This document shows, in pieces, positions 26,000-35,743 of a stretch of 64,000 bases of DNA. Under the pieces are notes generated by a model. That model did not search any database, had not been told where the DNA came from, and was given only the letters and a program-made list of their open reading frames with translations. Positions within the stretch are counted from its first letter, which is position 1; each line of letters starts with the position of its first letter. The translations under genes were made by a program, and so were the position numbers. The DNA lies in contig CAJUDZ010000005.1 of the NCBI GenBank assembly GCA_910584965.1, forward strand, positions 114,770-178,769, written 5' to 3'. This DNA comes from an uncultured Lachnospiraceae bacterium. GTDB lineage: Bacteria; Bacillota; Clostridia; Lachnospirales; Lachnospiraceae.

Positions 26000-26764
26000 T
26001 CATTCTGCTCCCAAACATTTTCCGTCTTTCCGATACCAGTATTCACCGTTTGTCAGTAAATAATCTTCCCCTGACAAAACCGCCCTGACATAATCGGCCG
26101 GGGATTCCATTTTCCGGCGGAAAGCGATACCGCCGCCGAGAAGCGTATTGCGGTGTATATCGGAGCCCGCCGTCATGGGAAAACGATGCCTTCCGGCATA
26201 AGCGACGGCCTTTGTGTCAAAAGCCGGATCGTTGTGTGCAAGGCTCCGGGAGTTGGAGTGCATGGCGTTGATTCCCTCGACGCCGTCAATCCATTCCGGG
26301 AAAAGACGTACTTCCGGTATATAGCTTTCCTCTCTGTACGGGTGGGCGTGAACCACCATTCCGCCTCCGGCATGCACAAGGCCGTACTGTTTTTTAACAT
26401 CCGCATGGCGGATTTCCGGATTTTCGAGCATCCACGCCTTATCGACGCCGTAAATCAGAAATTCCGTTCCGGAAAAACCGGCTTCATATCCGAAAAAAAC
26501 GTCCAGACCGATCTTATCGCCTTCCGCCCTGGCATTTTCATATCCTCTGCAAAATTCATGCACCCATTCCTTCCAGGGCAGATTCCTGTCCACCGCCGTA
26601 TTGCCGCCCCAGTTATGGTCTGTCACGAAAATCCCCGTATAACCATACTCCCTGCAGGCCTGCGCCATTTCCCTTCCCGTATTGCGGGCGCAGGCGCTTC
26701 CTTCGGACGTATGAAGATGGGTCTCATACAGATAAGGATATTCTTTTTTGATCCGCTCATACAT
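26000..26764 (-). CDS. PHP-domain metal-dependent phosphoesterase-like protein
   Basis: This is a 254-residue protein with PHP-fold metal motifs: YETHLHTSEGSAC near the N terminus, FVTDHNWGG, VVHAHPYR and TAGSDIHR. These fit a histidinol-phosphatase-like or 3',5'-nucleotide phosphoesterase family member; the substrate is unknown. The start was set at MYERIKKE (26764), because a terminator at 26834-26862 lies within the longer frame and an AAAGGG lies upstream. MGSRGKK at 26812 is an alternative. It lies between ilvE and the PpiC lipoprotein on the same strand. Confidence 0.8.
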   Translation of the reverse strand: MYERIKKEYPYLYETHLHTSEGSACARNTGREMAQACREYGYTGIFVTDHNWGGNTAVDRNLPWKEWVHEFCRGYENARAEGDKIGLDVFFGYEAGFSGTEFLIYGVDKAWMLENPEIRHADVKKQYGLVHAGGGMVVHAHPYREESYIPEVRLFPEWIDGVEGINAMHSNSRSLAHNDPAFDTKAVAYAGRHRFPMTAGSDIHRNTLLGGGIAFRRKMESPADYVRAVLSGEDYLLTNGEYWYRKDGKCLGAE

Positions 26765-26833
26765 ATCCGCGTCATATCCCTTTCTTTTTCTCTTTTTCCC
26801 CCTGCTGCCCATTTCCCGGCAGACATATATATA

Positions 26834-26862
26834 CAAAAAGCGCAGGTCGAACCGCCTGCGCC
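26834..26862 (-). terminator. Terminator after ilvE
   Basis: On the minus strand GCGCAGG pairs with CCTGCGC over an eight-base loop and is followed by TTTTT. It separates ilvE from the PHP gene. Confidence 0.8.
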
Positions 26863-26889
26863 CGAATAAGTCAATCCATCCTGTCAAAT

Positions 26890-27915
26890 CTATCTGATAA
26901 CGTGAATCCATCCTTCCGGCGCTTCGATGCGTCCCATCTGGATTCCGGTCAGCGTATCGTATAACTTCTTTGTCACAGGACCCATTTCCGTCATGCCGCT
27001 CGGAAATACGATTTCTTTTCCGTGGTCAACCACTTTTCCGACCGGAGAAATAACGGCCGCCGTACCGCACAGACCGCACTCGGCAAAATCTTCGATTTCG
27101 CTCAGCGCAACGGGCCGTTCTTCCACGGTAAGGCCGAGGTAATCCTTCGCAACCGTTACCAGGGAACGGCGCGTAATGGACGGCAGTATGCTGTCCGATT
27201 TGGGCGTTACGATTTTATGGTCTTTCGTCACAAAAAGGAAATTGGCTCCTCCCGTTTCTTCCACGTATGTCCTCGTTCCCGCATCCAGATACATGTTCTC
27301 GTCATATCCTTCTTCATGCGCGGTCACGATCGCATGCAGGCTCATCGCATAATTCAGGCCGGCCTTAATATGTCCCGTTCCGTTCGGCGCCGCCCGGTCA
27401 AAATCGCTCACCTTGATCGTCAGCGGCTTTGCGCCGCCTTTGAAATAGGGGCCGACAGGTGTTGTGAAAATACGAAACTGGTATTCCTCCGCCGGTTTTA
27501 CGCCGATTACGGAAGAACTGCCAAATATAAAAGGACGGATATACAAAGTCGCGCCCGAACCATACGGCGGCACATAAGCCTCATTGGCCGCTACGGTCTG
27601 CGCCACCGCCTCCACGAAACGCTCTTTCGGGAAAACAGGAATTTCCAGCCGTTTACAGGAATCTTCCATACGCTGCCCGTTCAAATCGGGGCGGAAAGTA
27701 ACGATATGGCCGTCTTCCGTCGTATACGCCTTTAATCCCTCAAAGCAGGTCTGTGCATACTGTAAAACGCCCGCACACTCATTGATCGTGATCGAGGCAT
27801 CCGAAACCAGGCCGCCCTCATCCCATACGCCGTTCTTATAATTTGCCACAAATCTCTTGTCCGTCTCATGATATCCGAATCCGAGATTTGCCCAGTCTAT
27901 ATTTTTCTTCTCCAT
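26890..27915 (-). CDS. ilvE: Branched-chain amino acid aminotransferase
   Basis: This 341-residue fold-type IV PLP enzyme interconverts branched-chain amino acids and their 2-oxo acids. The PLP lysine lies in GHIKAGLNYAMS, and the class IV signature EETGGANFLFV and the C-terminal CGTAAVISPVG are present. The start at 27915 has AGGAG just upstream; the longer frame adds an unlikely N terminus. It stands alone, not in an ilv operon, and no T-box was seen upstream. It ends at a terminator. Confidence 0.95.
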   Translation of the reverse strand: MEKKNIDWANLGFGYHETDKRFVANYKNGVWDEGGLVSDASITINECAGVLQYAQTCFEGLKAYTTEDGHIVTFRPDLNGQRMEDSCKRLEIPVFPKERFVEAVAQTVAANEAYVPPYGSGATLYIRPFIFGSSSVIGVKPAEEYQFRIFTTPVGPYFKGGAKPLTIKVSDFDRAAPNGTGHIKAGLNYAMSLHAIVTAHEEGYDENMYLDAGTRTYVEETGGANFLFVTKDHKIVTPKSDSILPSITRRSLVTVAKDYLGLTVEERPVALSEIEDFAECGLCGTAAVISPVGKVVDHGKEIVFPSGMTEMGPVTKKLYDTLTGIQMGRIEAPEGWIHVIR

Positions 27916-27977
27916 AACTCCTGTCACTCCTTCCTCATTTTGTATCCATTTTATACTTTTATCGGCAAAAGTCAAGC

Positions 27978-29951
27978 CTACAGCACGGAAGAAACGATTT
28001 CCATCGCGACATCATAAGCAAAATCGTTTACCGCTTTTTCGCACAGCCGGAGCATTTTCCGGTGCTCTTCCGTCAACTGATATTTTTTGAACTCCGCCAG
28101 GCTTTCCATCACGCTTTCCCCGTCAAAATCGTCCAGCTGCTGATACAGGCGCAGCAGTTTTTCCCTCCAGACGTCTTCGGTGATCTGCTGTTTCTCGGCC
28201 GGCTCTTCCTCTTTTTCCATACGGCACGACGAAACTTCCGTTTCCAGATATCTGTCCAGGTTTTCGCCAAGCGTCCGCATCATGCCAAACAGAATCGGAG
28301 ACTGTACCTCGACTTCCTCAAGCTTTCCGTCCTTGCTCTTTTTCTCCAGTTCAAATGCTTCTTCGGCAAGCTCGTCGGCTCCGACGTTGCGCGCGTTGCC
28401 TTTCAGCGCATGGACAATAATCGCGTAACCGGACACGTCTTCCTTTCCGAGCATATTTTTTAACTGCTCTTCCTTTTCGTGCAGAATCTCCCGAAAATCC
28501 CGCAGTACCTTTTCATACAGGGCGCGGCTTCCGCCCATATATTTCAGGCCGTTTGCGGCATTGATGCCCATATCCGTCAGTTTTTCTTCATTCAGTCCGC
28601 CTATATGATCGTCATTTTCCACGGATATTTCTTCATCCTCCGTCAGGTAAACGAGTTCTTTCGGAAGGTACTGGATCAGCATATCTTCCAGTTTATCCGG
28701 TTCGATCGGCTTCGAAAGATAGTCTTCAAAACCCGCTTTCAGATAAAATTCTCTGGCTCCCACCACCGCATTGGCCGTCAGCGCAATAACAGGGATATTC
28801 CGGGACGGGTTGTCTTCCAGTTCCCGAATGGCGCGGAGCGTCTGAACGCCGTCCATGACCGGCATCATATGGTCCATGCAGATCAGATGATACTCTTTCC
28901 GCTTTAACATTTCCAGACATTCGCCGCCGCTTGAGGCAACGTCTATCTGAAGTTTTGTCTTCCGCAGAAGATCCTGCGCCACGGCCAGATTCATCGCGTT
29001 ATCATCCACCACAAGAATTTTGGCGAGCGGCGCGATAAACTTTTCGCGGTAGCTGATCGAATTTTTGACACTCTTGTCATATTGTTCCTGGAAATCGCCC
29101 AGCGGCGATGGATTGATGATTTTCTGCGGTATTGCAAAAGAAAATACGGAGCCTTTGCCGTATTCGCTCTTCACTTCCAGTTTTCCGCCCATCATACCGA
29201 CGAGCTGATGGGTTACCGCAAGGCCGAGCCCGGTGCCTTCTTCGTTTCTGCTCGCCTTCATATCCAGTCTGTTAAATGTTTCGAAAATCCTGGCAATGTC
29301 CTTTTCCTTCACGCCGATTCCGGTATCTTCCACCATGATTTTCAAAAGAAGCATATCTTTTTCCTGCTTTTCCCAGGAAAGACGCAGCGTTACCGTTCCG
29401 GTCTGCGTATATTTTACGGCGTTGGAAAGAAGGTTGCCGATAATCTGGCGGAGATGCACTTCATCTCCTGACAGTTTATAAGGAATGTCCGGCGCGATGT
29501 CCAAAGAAAGACGCAGTTTCTTTTTCCGCAGCGGAATGGATACGCTGTTGATCAGATCGTTTAACAGGGAACTGATATCATACGTCCCTTCCGCCAGTTC
29601 CATTTTACCGGACTGCAGTTTGGAAAAATCCAGAATGTCGCTGACCAGAGAAAGCAGAATGGTCCCGGCCTGCTTAATGTCGAGCGCGTAGCCGCGGATC
29701 GTTTCGTCCTGGCTCTCCCGCAGAATCAGCTCGTTCAGTCCGAGCATCGTGTTGATCGGCGTGCGTATCTCATGAGACATATTGGCAAGAAAAACATCCC
29801 GTGCGCGGCTCGCTTTCCTTGCGTCGATCATCGCATTTTCCAGCTCGATATTCTTTTTTTCCAGTTCATCTTTGGCAAGAAGCAGCGAAACCGCCTGCTT
29901 TTCCAGTTTGGAAGTAAAGCCGCTTCTCCGTTCCTGTTTTTTTTCTTCCAT
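27978..29951 (-). CDS. Cytoplasmic hybrid histidine kinase with receiver and HPt domains
   Basis: This is a 657-residue signalling protein. It has a coiled N-terminal segment, then HisKA (His60 in FLANMSHEIRTPINT), HATPase_c (DTGIGVKEKD, GTGLGLAVT), a receiver (ILVVDDNAMN, ICMDHMMPVMDG with the phospho-Asp) and a C-terminal HPt domain (IIVHALKGNARNVGA). No membrane segment or sensory domain is visible, so the input probably comes from a partner or a cytoplasmic cue. There is no separate response regulator adjacent. The start ATG at 29951 lies right after the folA stop, so the two are probably cotranscribed. Confidence 0.9.
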   Translation of the reverse strand: MEEKKQERRSGFTSKLEKQAVSLLLAKDELEKKNIELENAMIDARKASRARDVFLANMSHEIRTPINTMLGLNELILRESQDETIRGYALDIKQAGTILLSLVSDILDFSKLQSGKMELAEGTYDISSLLNDLINSVSIPLRKKKLRLSLDIAPDIPYKLSGDEVHLRQIIGNLLSNAVKYTQTGTVTLRLSWEKQEKDMLLLKIMVEDTGIGVKEKDIARIFETFNRLDMKASRNEEGTGLGLAVTHQLVGMMGGKLEVKSEYGKGSVFSFAIPQKIINPSPLGDFQEQYDKSVKNSISYREKFIAPLAKILVVDDNAMNLAVAQDLLRKTKLQIDVASSGGECLEMLKRKEYHLICMDHMMPVMDGVQTLRAIRELEDNPSRNIPVIALTANAVVGAREFYLKAGFEDYLSKPIEPDKLEDMLIQYLPKELVYLTEDEEISVENDDHIGGLNEEKLTDMGINAANGLKYMGGSRALYEKVLRDFREILHEKEEQLKNMLGKEDVSGYAIIVHALKGNARNVGADELAEEAFELEKKSKDGKLEEVEVQSPILFGMMRTLGENLDRYLETEVSSCRMEKEEEPAEKQQITEDVWREKLLRLYQQLDDFDGESVMESLAEFKKYQLTEEHRKMLRLCEKAVNDFAYDVAMEIVSSVL

Positions 29952-29952
29952 G

Positions 29953-30471
29953 TTACTTTCTTTCCTTCCTGTTCTTCCGCTCATATTTTACAAACCTGTA
30001 AGCAATGTCAAAATAGGTCTGTTCTTCGCTGTCTGCGGTGATCTCCCATTCCCCGGACGCATCCAGATCGGGGAAATGGGCATCCGCTTCGTAGGCATGG
30101 TCGATCTTCGTCACATGCGCCGTGTCACAATACGGCAGCATCATGCGGTAAACGCTTTCCCCTCCGATAATATAAATTTCTTCATCCCGGTACTTCTTCA
30201 GCTCGTCCAGCAGTTCTTCCAGGCTGTGTACGACAACAGCGCCCTTTACCCTGTACGCCGGATTGCCGGAAAGAATGATATTCGTCCTGTCCGCAAGGGG
30301 CATTCCCTGCGGAAAAGTTTCCAGCGTTTTTCTGCCGAGCACGACTACCTTTCCGGCCGTTTCCTGCCGAAACGCCTTATGATCGTTCGGAATGCGGACA
30401 AGCAGTCCTCCCTTACAGCCGATCGCCCAGTTATTATCTACTGCCACAATTACATTCATCGCCGCGGCCAT
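29953..30471 (-). CDS. folA: Dihydrofolate reductase
   Basis: This 172-residue enzyme reduces dihydrofolate to tetrahydrofolate with NADPH. The N-terminal VAVDNNWAIG, the active-site Asp in IPNDHKAFR, GRKTLETFP and the cofactor loop IYIIGGESVYRMM are all present. Two starts are possible, 30471 (just after GGAAAGGAC) and the ATG at 30459 that gives the usual MNVIVAVD. It sits between a beta-CASP nuclease gene and the hybrid kinase gene on the same strand, with almost no spacing to the kinase. No thymidylate synthase is nearby. Confidence 0.95.
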   Translation of the reverse strand: MAAAMNVIVAVDNNWAIGCKGGLLVRIPNDHKAFRQETAGKVVVLGRKTLETFPQGMPLADRTNIILSGNPAYRVKGAVVVHSLEELLDELKKYRDEEIYIIGGESVYRMMLPYCDTAHVTKIDHAYEADAHFPDLDASGEWEITADSEEQTYFDIAYRFVKYERKNRKERK

Positions 30472-30488
30472 GTCCTTTCCAAAGTTTT

Positions 30489-32087
30489 CTATTTGTCGTA
30501 TTTATCACACAGCGCGTTAATCTGGTCGGCAAATCTGCCGAGATCCTTATTCGCGCCGCCTTCGTTCTTATAAATAACCGCCATAAGCCGCTGACCGGCC
30601 GCCACCAGTCTTGCAAAGACATCGGACAGGATATGCCCTTTCTTTTTCAGCATGACAGGTTCCGCTTCGTACAGGAACCGGCCGGCCGCCAGATCGAATC
30701 TCGTGCCGCTGTACGGCGCATAAGCATCCAGCCCGTGTTCCGCCTTCAGGCATTCGGTGAAAAGTTTGCAGATACGGTCGTCGCCGTGTACTACAAAAAC
30801 CTTCTCCGGCTTCCGCGCAAATCCCTCTATCCAGCGCAGCAGTCCCGCTTTATCCGCATGGCCGCTCATACCCACCAGTTTTTCGATATCCGCGCGGATA
30901 TCGATCGTTTCGCCAAACAGCTTCACTTCTTTCACGCCTTCCACGATCGCCCGTCCCAGCGTTCCGACCGCCTGATAGCCGACGAACAGCACCGTACATT
31001 CTTTCCGCCAGAGATTGTGCTTTAAGTGGTGCCGGATTCTGCCGGCCTCACACATGCCGGAAGCGGAAATAATCACTTTCGGCGTATTTTCAAAATTGAT
31101 TTCCTTCGACTCGTCGCTTGTGATTGCAAGATGCAGGCCGGGGAAGGTAATCGGATTGATGCCCTTCCGAATCAGCTCCATCGCCTCTTCGTCAAAACAC
31201 TCCACACTGTTTCGCTGGAAAATGCCGGTCGCTTCCACCGCCAGCGGGCTGTCCACATAGACCGGGAAATCTTCATGCCCCTTCACGCGCCGTTCTTCCT
31301 TGATCTGCCGCAGAAAATACAGCAGTTCCTGTGTCCTGCCCACCGCAAAAGAAGGAATCACCACATTGCCGCCCCGGTCGAAAGTCCTCTGCAGAATCCC
31401 GGAAAGTTCCCCTACGAAATCGACTTTTTCTTCGCTGTGGTTTCTGTCCCCATAGGTGGACTCCATTATCACATAATCGGCTTCTTTCGTCATCCTCGGG
31501 TCTTTCATGAGCGGCAGTCCGAGGTTTCCGATATCGCCGGAAAAAACCAGTTTCTTCTTAACGTCCCCTTCCTCCGCCCAGACTTCAATGCTGGCCGAAC
31601 CCAATAAATGGCCGATGTCCGTAAACCGGATAACGACACCGGGACATACTTCGATTTTTTTCTCATATTCACAGGGCACCAGACGTCTGATCACGCCGTC
31701 CGCATCTTCCATCGTATAAAGCGGATCCACCTGCGCATGCTCCGAACTCCGCTTCGCCTTGCGGTTCTTCCACTCCGCTTCCTGCATCTGGATATGCGCG
31801 CTGTCCCGCAGCATAATACTGCACAGGTCTGCGGTGGCATCCGTCGTATAGACGCTTCCCCGGAACCCCCGTGCATATAAAAAGGGCAGAAGCCCGGAAT
31901 GATCGATATGCGCATGTGTCAGAAAAATGTAATGAATCAGCGCCGGCTCCACCGGCAGTCCGCAGCTCTGAAAAGTCTGTGTTCCCTGTTCCATTCCGTA
32001 ATCCACCAGAATGTTCGTATCATTGACCCGAAGATAATGGCAGCTGCCGGTCACTTCGTGAGCTGCCCCGATAAACATCAGTTCCAT
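30489..32087 (-). CDS. Metallo-beta-lactamase/beta-CASP RNA nuclease
   Basis: This is a 532-residue protein of the CPSF73/RNase J superfamily. The zinc motifs are intact: HAHIDHSG, FTDIGHLLGSA, VFSGDIGN and a late MSGHAD, with the beta-CASP insert in between (ADYVIMESTYGDRNH). The C-terminal 70 residues form a helical extension. It probably acts as an RNA endo- or exonuclease in the cytoplasm. It is distinct from canonical RNase J, which is longer. GGGAGG lies nine bases before the chosen start (32087). It precedes folA on the same strand. Confidence 0.88.
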   Translation of the reverse strand: MELMFIGAAHEVTGSCHYLRVNDTNILVDYGMEQGTQTFQSCGLPVEPALIHYIFLTHAHIDHSGLLPFLYARGFRGSVYTTDATADLCSIMLRDSAHIQMQEAEWKNRKAKRSSEHAQVDPLYTMEDADGVIRRLVPCEYEKKIEVCPGVVIRFTDIGHLLGSASIEVWAEEGDVKKKLVFSGDIGNLGLPLMKDPRMTKEADYVIMESTYGDRNHSEEKVDFVGELSGILQRTFDRGGNVVIPSFAVGRTQELLYFLRQIKEERRVKGHEDFPVYVDSPLAVEATGIFQRNSVECFDEEAMELIRKGINPITFPGLHLAITSDESKEINFENTPKVIISASGMCEAGRIRHHLKHNLWRKECTVLFVGYQAVGTLGRAIVEGVKEVKLFGETIDIRADIEKLVGMSGHADKAGLLRWIEGFARKPEKVFVVHGDDRICKLFTECLKAEHGLDAYAPYSGTRFDLAAGRFLYEAEPVMLKKKGHILSDVFARLVAAGQRLMAVIYKNEGGANKDLGRFADQINALCDKYDK

Positions 32088-32163
32088 AGGCTGTCCTCCC
32101 TTATTTAAAATATAGAAACATCCAAAGCCACCGGAAGAATAACCCGACAGAGGCATTCTTTCG

Positions 32164-32197
32164 GATCAGGAAAATCCGTAACGGGATTTTCCTGATC
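32164..32197. promoter_or_regulatory. Perfect 14-bp inverted repeat between divergent genes
   Basis: GATCAGGAAAATCC and its exact complement GGATTTTCCTGATC are separated by six bases. The site lies in the 207-base gap between the beta-CASP nuclease (minus) and ytaF (plus). There is no T run on either strand, so an operator or RNA structure is more likely than a terminator. Confidence 0.5.
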
Positions 32198-32294
32198 TTA
32201 TATTACCATTTTTCAGGATTTGCGTACAGTCAATTTCCAAAGAATTACATATGATAACATTAAATAATGACAAAATACGATTCGGGGTGACACT

Positions 32295-32930
32295 ATGTTA
32301 CTTCAAGTAATGCCCGTGTTTCTTTTTATGCTCGCCGTTTCGGTCGATTCCCTGACCGCCGGATTGTCCTACGGCGCTTCCAGAGTCCGTATAAAACTCA
32401 TTTCCGCTGTTTTTCTTATATTTGTCCCTTCGGTTTTCATCACGCTCATGACGCAGGCCGGCTCTCTGCTCTTTTCCCTCTTTCCGGCAGGGATGCTTTC
32501 CCTTCTTTCTTTTCTGCTGCTGTTCTTTCTCGGCTGTGAAAAGCTGCTGGAAAGCCTGATACGCCGTCTTGCAAAGGGATATCCCGATATTATCGGCAAC
32601 TGGACCTGTAAGATCAAACAGCTCAACATCATTTTTACCATTTATTTTTCGCCGGAAGAGGCCAACCAGCAGGAAGTACAGGTTTTAAGCGGTAAAGAAG
32701 CCTTTTTTTTAAGCCTTGCCCTCTCTTTGGACAGTATGTTTGCCAGCATGGCCTTCTCCTGTCAGGTATCTTCCCTGCTCCTCCTGTTTCTTTCGGCCGC
32801 ATTTTTTCATTTCCTGCTCTTTTCGCTCGGCTATGTATCAGGTCTGCTCGTTTCGAAAAAATTTTCCTTTGACCTCTCCTGGCTCAGTGGGCTGTTTCTT
32901 CTGTTACTGGCGTTTGGCACGCTTCTGTAA
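32295..32930 (+). CDS. ytaF: Sporulation membrane protein YtaF (MntP-like)
   Basis: This is a 211-residue membrane protein with about six hydrophobic segments. It carries the repeated MntP/YtaF motif with acidic residues in the membrane (VSVDSLTAGLSYGA near the start and ALSLDSMFASMAF in the second half). YtaF proteins are linked to sporulation; cation efflux is inferred from MntP. GGGGTGA precedes the start. No Mn riboswitch was seen upstream. Its last 47 bases overlap the 3' end of the convergent P-type ATPase gene. Confidence 0.85.
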   Translation: MLLQVMPVFLFMLAVSVDSLTAGLSYGASRVRIKLISAVFLIFVPSVFITLMTQAGSLLFSLFPAGMLSLLSFLLLFFLGCEKLLESLIRRLAKGYPDIIGNWTCKIKQLNIIFTIYFSPEEANQQEVQVLSGKEAFFLSLALSLDSMFASMAFSCQVSSLLLLFLSAAFFHFLLFSLGYVSGLLVSKKFSFDLSWLSGLFLLLLAFGTLL

Positions 32931-35640
32931 TCTCCTTCTTTTCCGTCCCGTAATGAACGGCAACGAGCAGTTCATGTACGATGACCGGCATCAGCGACAA
33001 TGCCAGAAGCTGTCCCCACTCCATCCATTCCAGTTTTACCGTGCCGAAAAGCGCGATCAGCGGTTCGATCTCCGTTACCGCAAACTGCAAAAGCAGGCCG
33101 AACACAAGCGCCAGAATCATAAACGGATTCTTCTTATGATTCATCCTGAATATGGACCGGTTCACATCCCGCATGCCGACCGCGTGGAAAAGCTGGCTCA
33201 TGCCGAGCACCGTGAAAGCATGCGTCTGCGCCTTGATCAAAACGGCCGAAATCCGGTAGCTTTCCATGATATTATGTAAATTTACCGGCATATTTTCCGC
33301 CATCAGCCGGTCATAAGGCACTTTTAAGAAAGCAGCAAGGCTTACGCCGCCGATCACAAACCCATAACAGAGCACGCACAGAAGCCCTCCTTTGGCAAAA
33401 AGGGATTCTCCTTTTTTTCTGGGCGGCTCCTTCATCAGCAGGTCGGTCTCGTTATCGTCCACACCAAGCGCCAGCGCCGGAAGGGAATCCGTAATCAGAT
33501 TAATCCACAGGATAAAGCTCGCTTTCAAAGGACTCGGAAACCGCGCGATAATCGTCACGAGCATCGTCATGATTTCGCCCAGATTCGAAGAAAGCAGAAA
33601 AAGCACCGATTTCCGGATATTCTCATAAATGCCCCTTCCTTCTTTGATGGCCAGATGTATCGTCGCGAAATTATCGTCCATCAGCACAAAATCAGCGGCG
33701 TTGCGCGCAACGTCCGTTCCGTTCTTTCCCATGGCGATTCCGATATCCGCCGCCTGCAGGGACGGGGCGTCGTTTACGCCGTCTCCGGTCATCGCCGCCG
33801 TCTTGTCGAGTTTTTGGAAGCCTTTCACAATTCTGACTTTATGTTCCGGCGTCACCCTGGCAAAGACCTTTAACCGGGGCAGTTTTTTCAGGAATACGGA
33901 TTCCTCCATCCCGTCCAGTTCCCGTCCGGAAACACATTCCTCCGGTAAAGAGGCGATCCCCAGTTCCCTTGCTATGGAAAATGCGGTATTCTGATGGTCG
34001 CCCGTAATCATCACCGTGGAAACGCCGGCTCTTCTGAACTCTTCCACGGCCTCCACTGCTTCCGGCCTGACCGGATCCTGCATGCTGACAAACCCCAGAA
34101 ACACCATGTCCGACTCCTGCAATCCGCCGTCTTGCTTCATGGCAACGGCAAGTACCCTTCTGCCCTCGTTCATCAGCCCGTCCAGCACGCGCAGAAGCGC
34201 CGTCCTGTCGCCGTCACGCAGCGCGCACTTTCTCCCGTTCTGGAAAAAATAAGCACAGCGTTCCAGTATTTTCTCGGCGGCGCCTTTGGAATAAGCGTTC
34301 ATATGGCTTCCCTGTACGCCCCCTTTTATCATATGGGATGTGGTCATCATTTTCCGCTCCGAATCAAACCCTTTTTCTTCTTTCCGCGGAAAACGGCTTC
34401 GGATGTCATCGACCGAAAGTCCGCATTCTTCCGCCATATGAATGAGCGCCATCTCCGTCGGGTCGCCAAACCCTCCTTCTCTGGAAGAAATTCCGTCATT
34501 GCAGAGAATACAGCCCAGCAGAAAATGCGCCTTTCCGTTTTTCTCCCATTCCGCATCCTGCCAGAGCTGATTCGTAAAAAGACGGGAAAATTTTTCCCGT
34601 TCCACCATTTTTCCGTCCAGATAGCATTCCGTAACCGTCATCCGGTTCTGCGTCAGCGTACCGGTCTTGTCCGAGCAGACGACGTCCACCGCGCCCAGCG
34701 TCTCCACCGAAGACAGTTTCCGCACGATCGTTCTGGCCCGCACCATCCGCGATACGCTGAGCGCAAGTACGATCGTAACGATGGCCGGAAGCCCTTCCGG
34801 TACTGCCGCCACCGTCAGAGACACGGAGGTCAGAAGCATCTCGCCCACATTCCGCTTCTGCCAGACGGCAATCACAAACAGCAGCGCGCATACCGCAACG
34901 GCCAGAATGCTGAGTACTTTTCCCAGCTCTCCGAGCTTGACCTGCAGAGGCGTCAGCTTTTCCCCCGTTTCGTGGAGCATATCCGCAATATGCCCGATGC
35001 GGGTATCCATCCCGATCGCCGTCACGACCCCTTTGCCCCGTCCCCTCGTCACGTAAGTTGACATATAAGCCATGTTCGCACAGCTGTTATCTCCCTGTAC
35101 TTCTTCCACATAGTCAGCCGCCTTTTCCACCGGCGCAGACTCTCCCGTTAGGGTAGACTCTTCTATCTGAATCCCCTGTGTTTCGATCAGGCGCAGATCG
35201 GCCGGAACCATGCTCCCGGCTTCCAGCAGCACGATATCACCCGTAACCAGCTCTTCGGCGGATGTTCTCATTGTCTTTCCGTCCCGGATAACGACCGCCT
35301 GAGGGCAGGAAATCTTTTTCAACGCCTCCACCGCCCTGCCGGCTTTCCCCTCCTGAATCACGCCGATTGCGGCATTCAATACGACGACCGTAACAATAAT
35401 AACCGCGTCTCCGGCTTCTCCGAGCAGAAGCGAAATGGCCATCGCCACGATCAGAATCAGAATCAGCGGGTCGTTTAACTGCCCCAGTATCATCTGCCAG
35501 ATACTTTTCCCCGCCTGTTCCCGCAGGCGGTTGGCCCCCTGTCTTGTCCGTCTTTCGAGAACCTCCCGCCTGTCCAGACCTTTTTCCCGGTCGGAATGCA
35601 GCAACCGGATGGTTTCTGCCGCTGTTTTCATTTCATACAT
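32884..35640 (-). CDS. Calcium-type P-type ATPase
   Basis: This is a 918-residue P2-type cation ATPase. The phosphorylation motif DKTGTLTQN, the TGES loop (STLTGESAPVE), the hinge MTGDGVNDAPSL and about ten membrane segments are present. PEGLPAIVTIVLAL in M4 and the M6 segment NLITDSLPALALGVDDNE fit calcium pumps of the SERCA/PMR1 kind. The start (35640) follows GGAGGAAAAGGA. The C-terminal tail of about 15 residues beyond the last helix is encoded in the overlap with ytaF. It probably exports calcium from the cytoplasm. Confidence 0.92.
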   Translation of the reverse strand: MYEMKTAAETIRLLHSDREKGLDRREVLERRTRQGANRLREQAGKSIWQMILGQLNDPLILILIVAMAISLLLGEAGDAVIIVTVVVLNAAIGVIQEGKAGRAVEALKKISCPQAVVIRDGKTMRTSAEELVTGDIVLLEAGSMVPADLRLIETQGIQIEESTLTGESAPVEKAADYVEEVQGDNSCANMAYMSTYVTRGRGKGVVTAIGMDTRIGHIADMLHETGEKLTPLQVKLGELGKVLSILAVAVCALLFVIAVWQKRNVGEMLLTSVSLTVAAVPEGLPAIVTIVLALSVSRMVRARTIVRKLSSVETLGAVDVVCSDKTGTLTQNRMTVTECYLDGKMVEREKFSRLFTNQLWQDAEWEKNGKAHFLLGCILCNDGISSREGGFGDPTEMALIHMAEECGLSVDDIRSRFPRKEEKGFDSERKMMTTSHMIKGGVQGSHMNAYSKGAAEKILERCAYFFQNGRKCALRDGDRTALLRVLDGLMNEGRRVLAVAMKQDGGLQESDMVFLGFVSMQDPVRPEAVEAVEEFRRAGVSTVMITGDHQNTAFSIARELGIASLPEECVSGRELDGMEESVFLKKLPRLKVFARVTPEHKVRIVKGFQKLDKTAAMTGDGVNDAPSLQAADIGIAMGKNGTDVARNAADFVLMDDNFATIHLAIKEGRGIYENIRKSVLFLLSSNLGEIMTMLVTIIARFPSPLKASFILWINLITDSLPALALGVDDNETDLLMKEPPRKKGESLFAKGGLLCVLCYGFVIGGVSLAAFLKVPYDRLMAENMPVNLHNIMESYRISAVLIKAQTHAFTVLGMSQLFHAVGMRDVNRSIFRMNHKKNPFMILALVFGLLLQFAVTEIEPLIALFGTVKLEWMEWGQLLALSLMPVIVHELLVAVHYGTEKKEITEACQTPVTEETAH

Positions 35641-35743
35641 ATCCTTTTCCTCCTCAAGCGCCGTTGTATTGGAATATTCCAATCTCTTTACACTTTATAT
35701 GCTTGTCTCGGAAAAGTTATGCCAGCCTTTCGTCACTCCCGGC

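Noticed and set aside
27916..27977. T-box leader upstream of ilvE.
   Set aside because: Too short a gap before the hybrid kinase stop, and no T-box sequence was seen.
32198..32294. Manganese (yybP-ykoY) riboswitch upstream of the MntP-like ytaF.
   Set aside because: No conserved core found; the inverted repeat at 32164-32197 does not match that fold.
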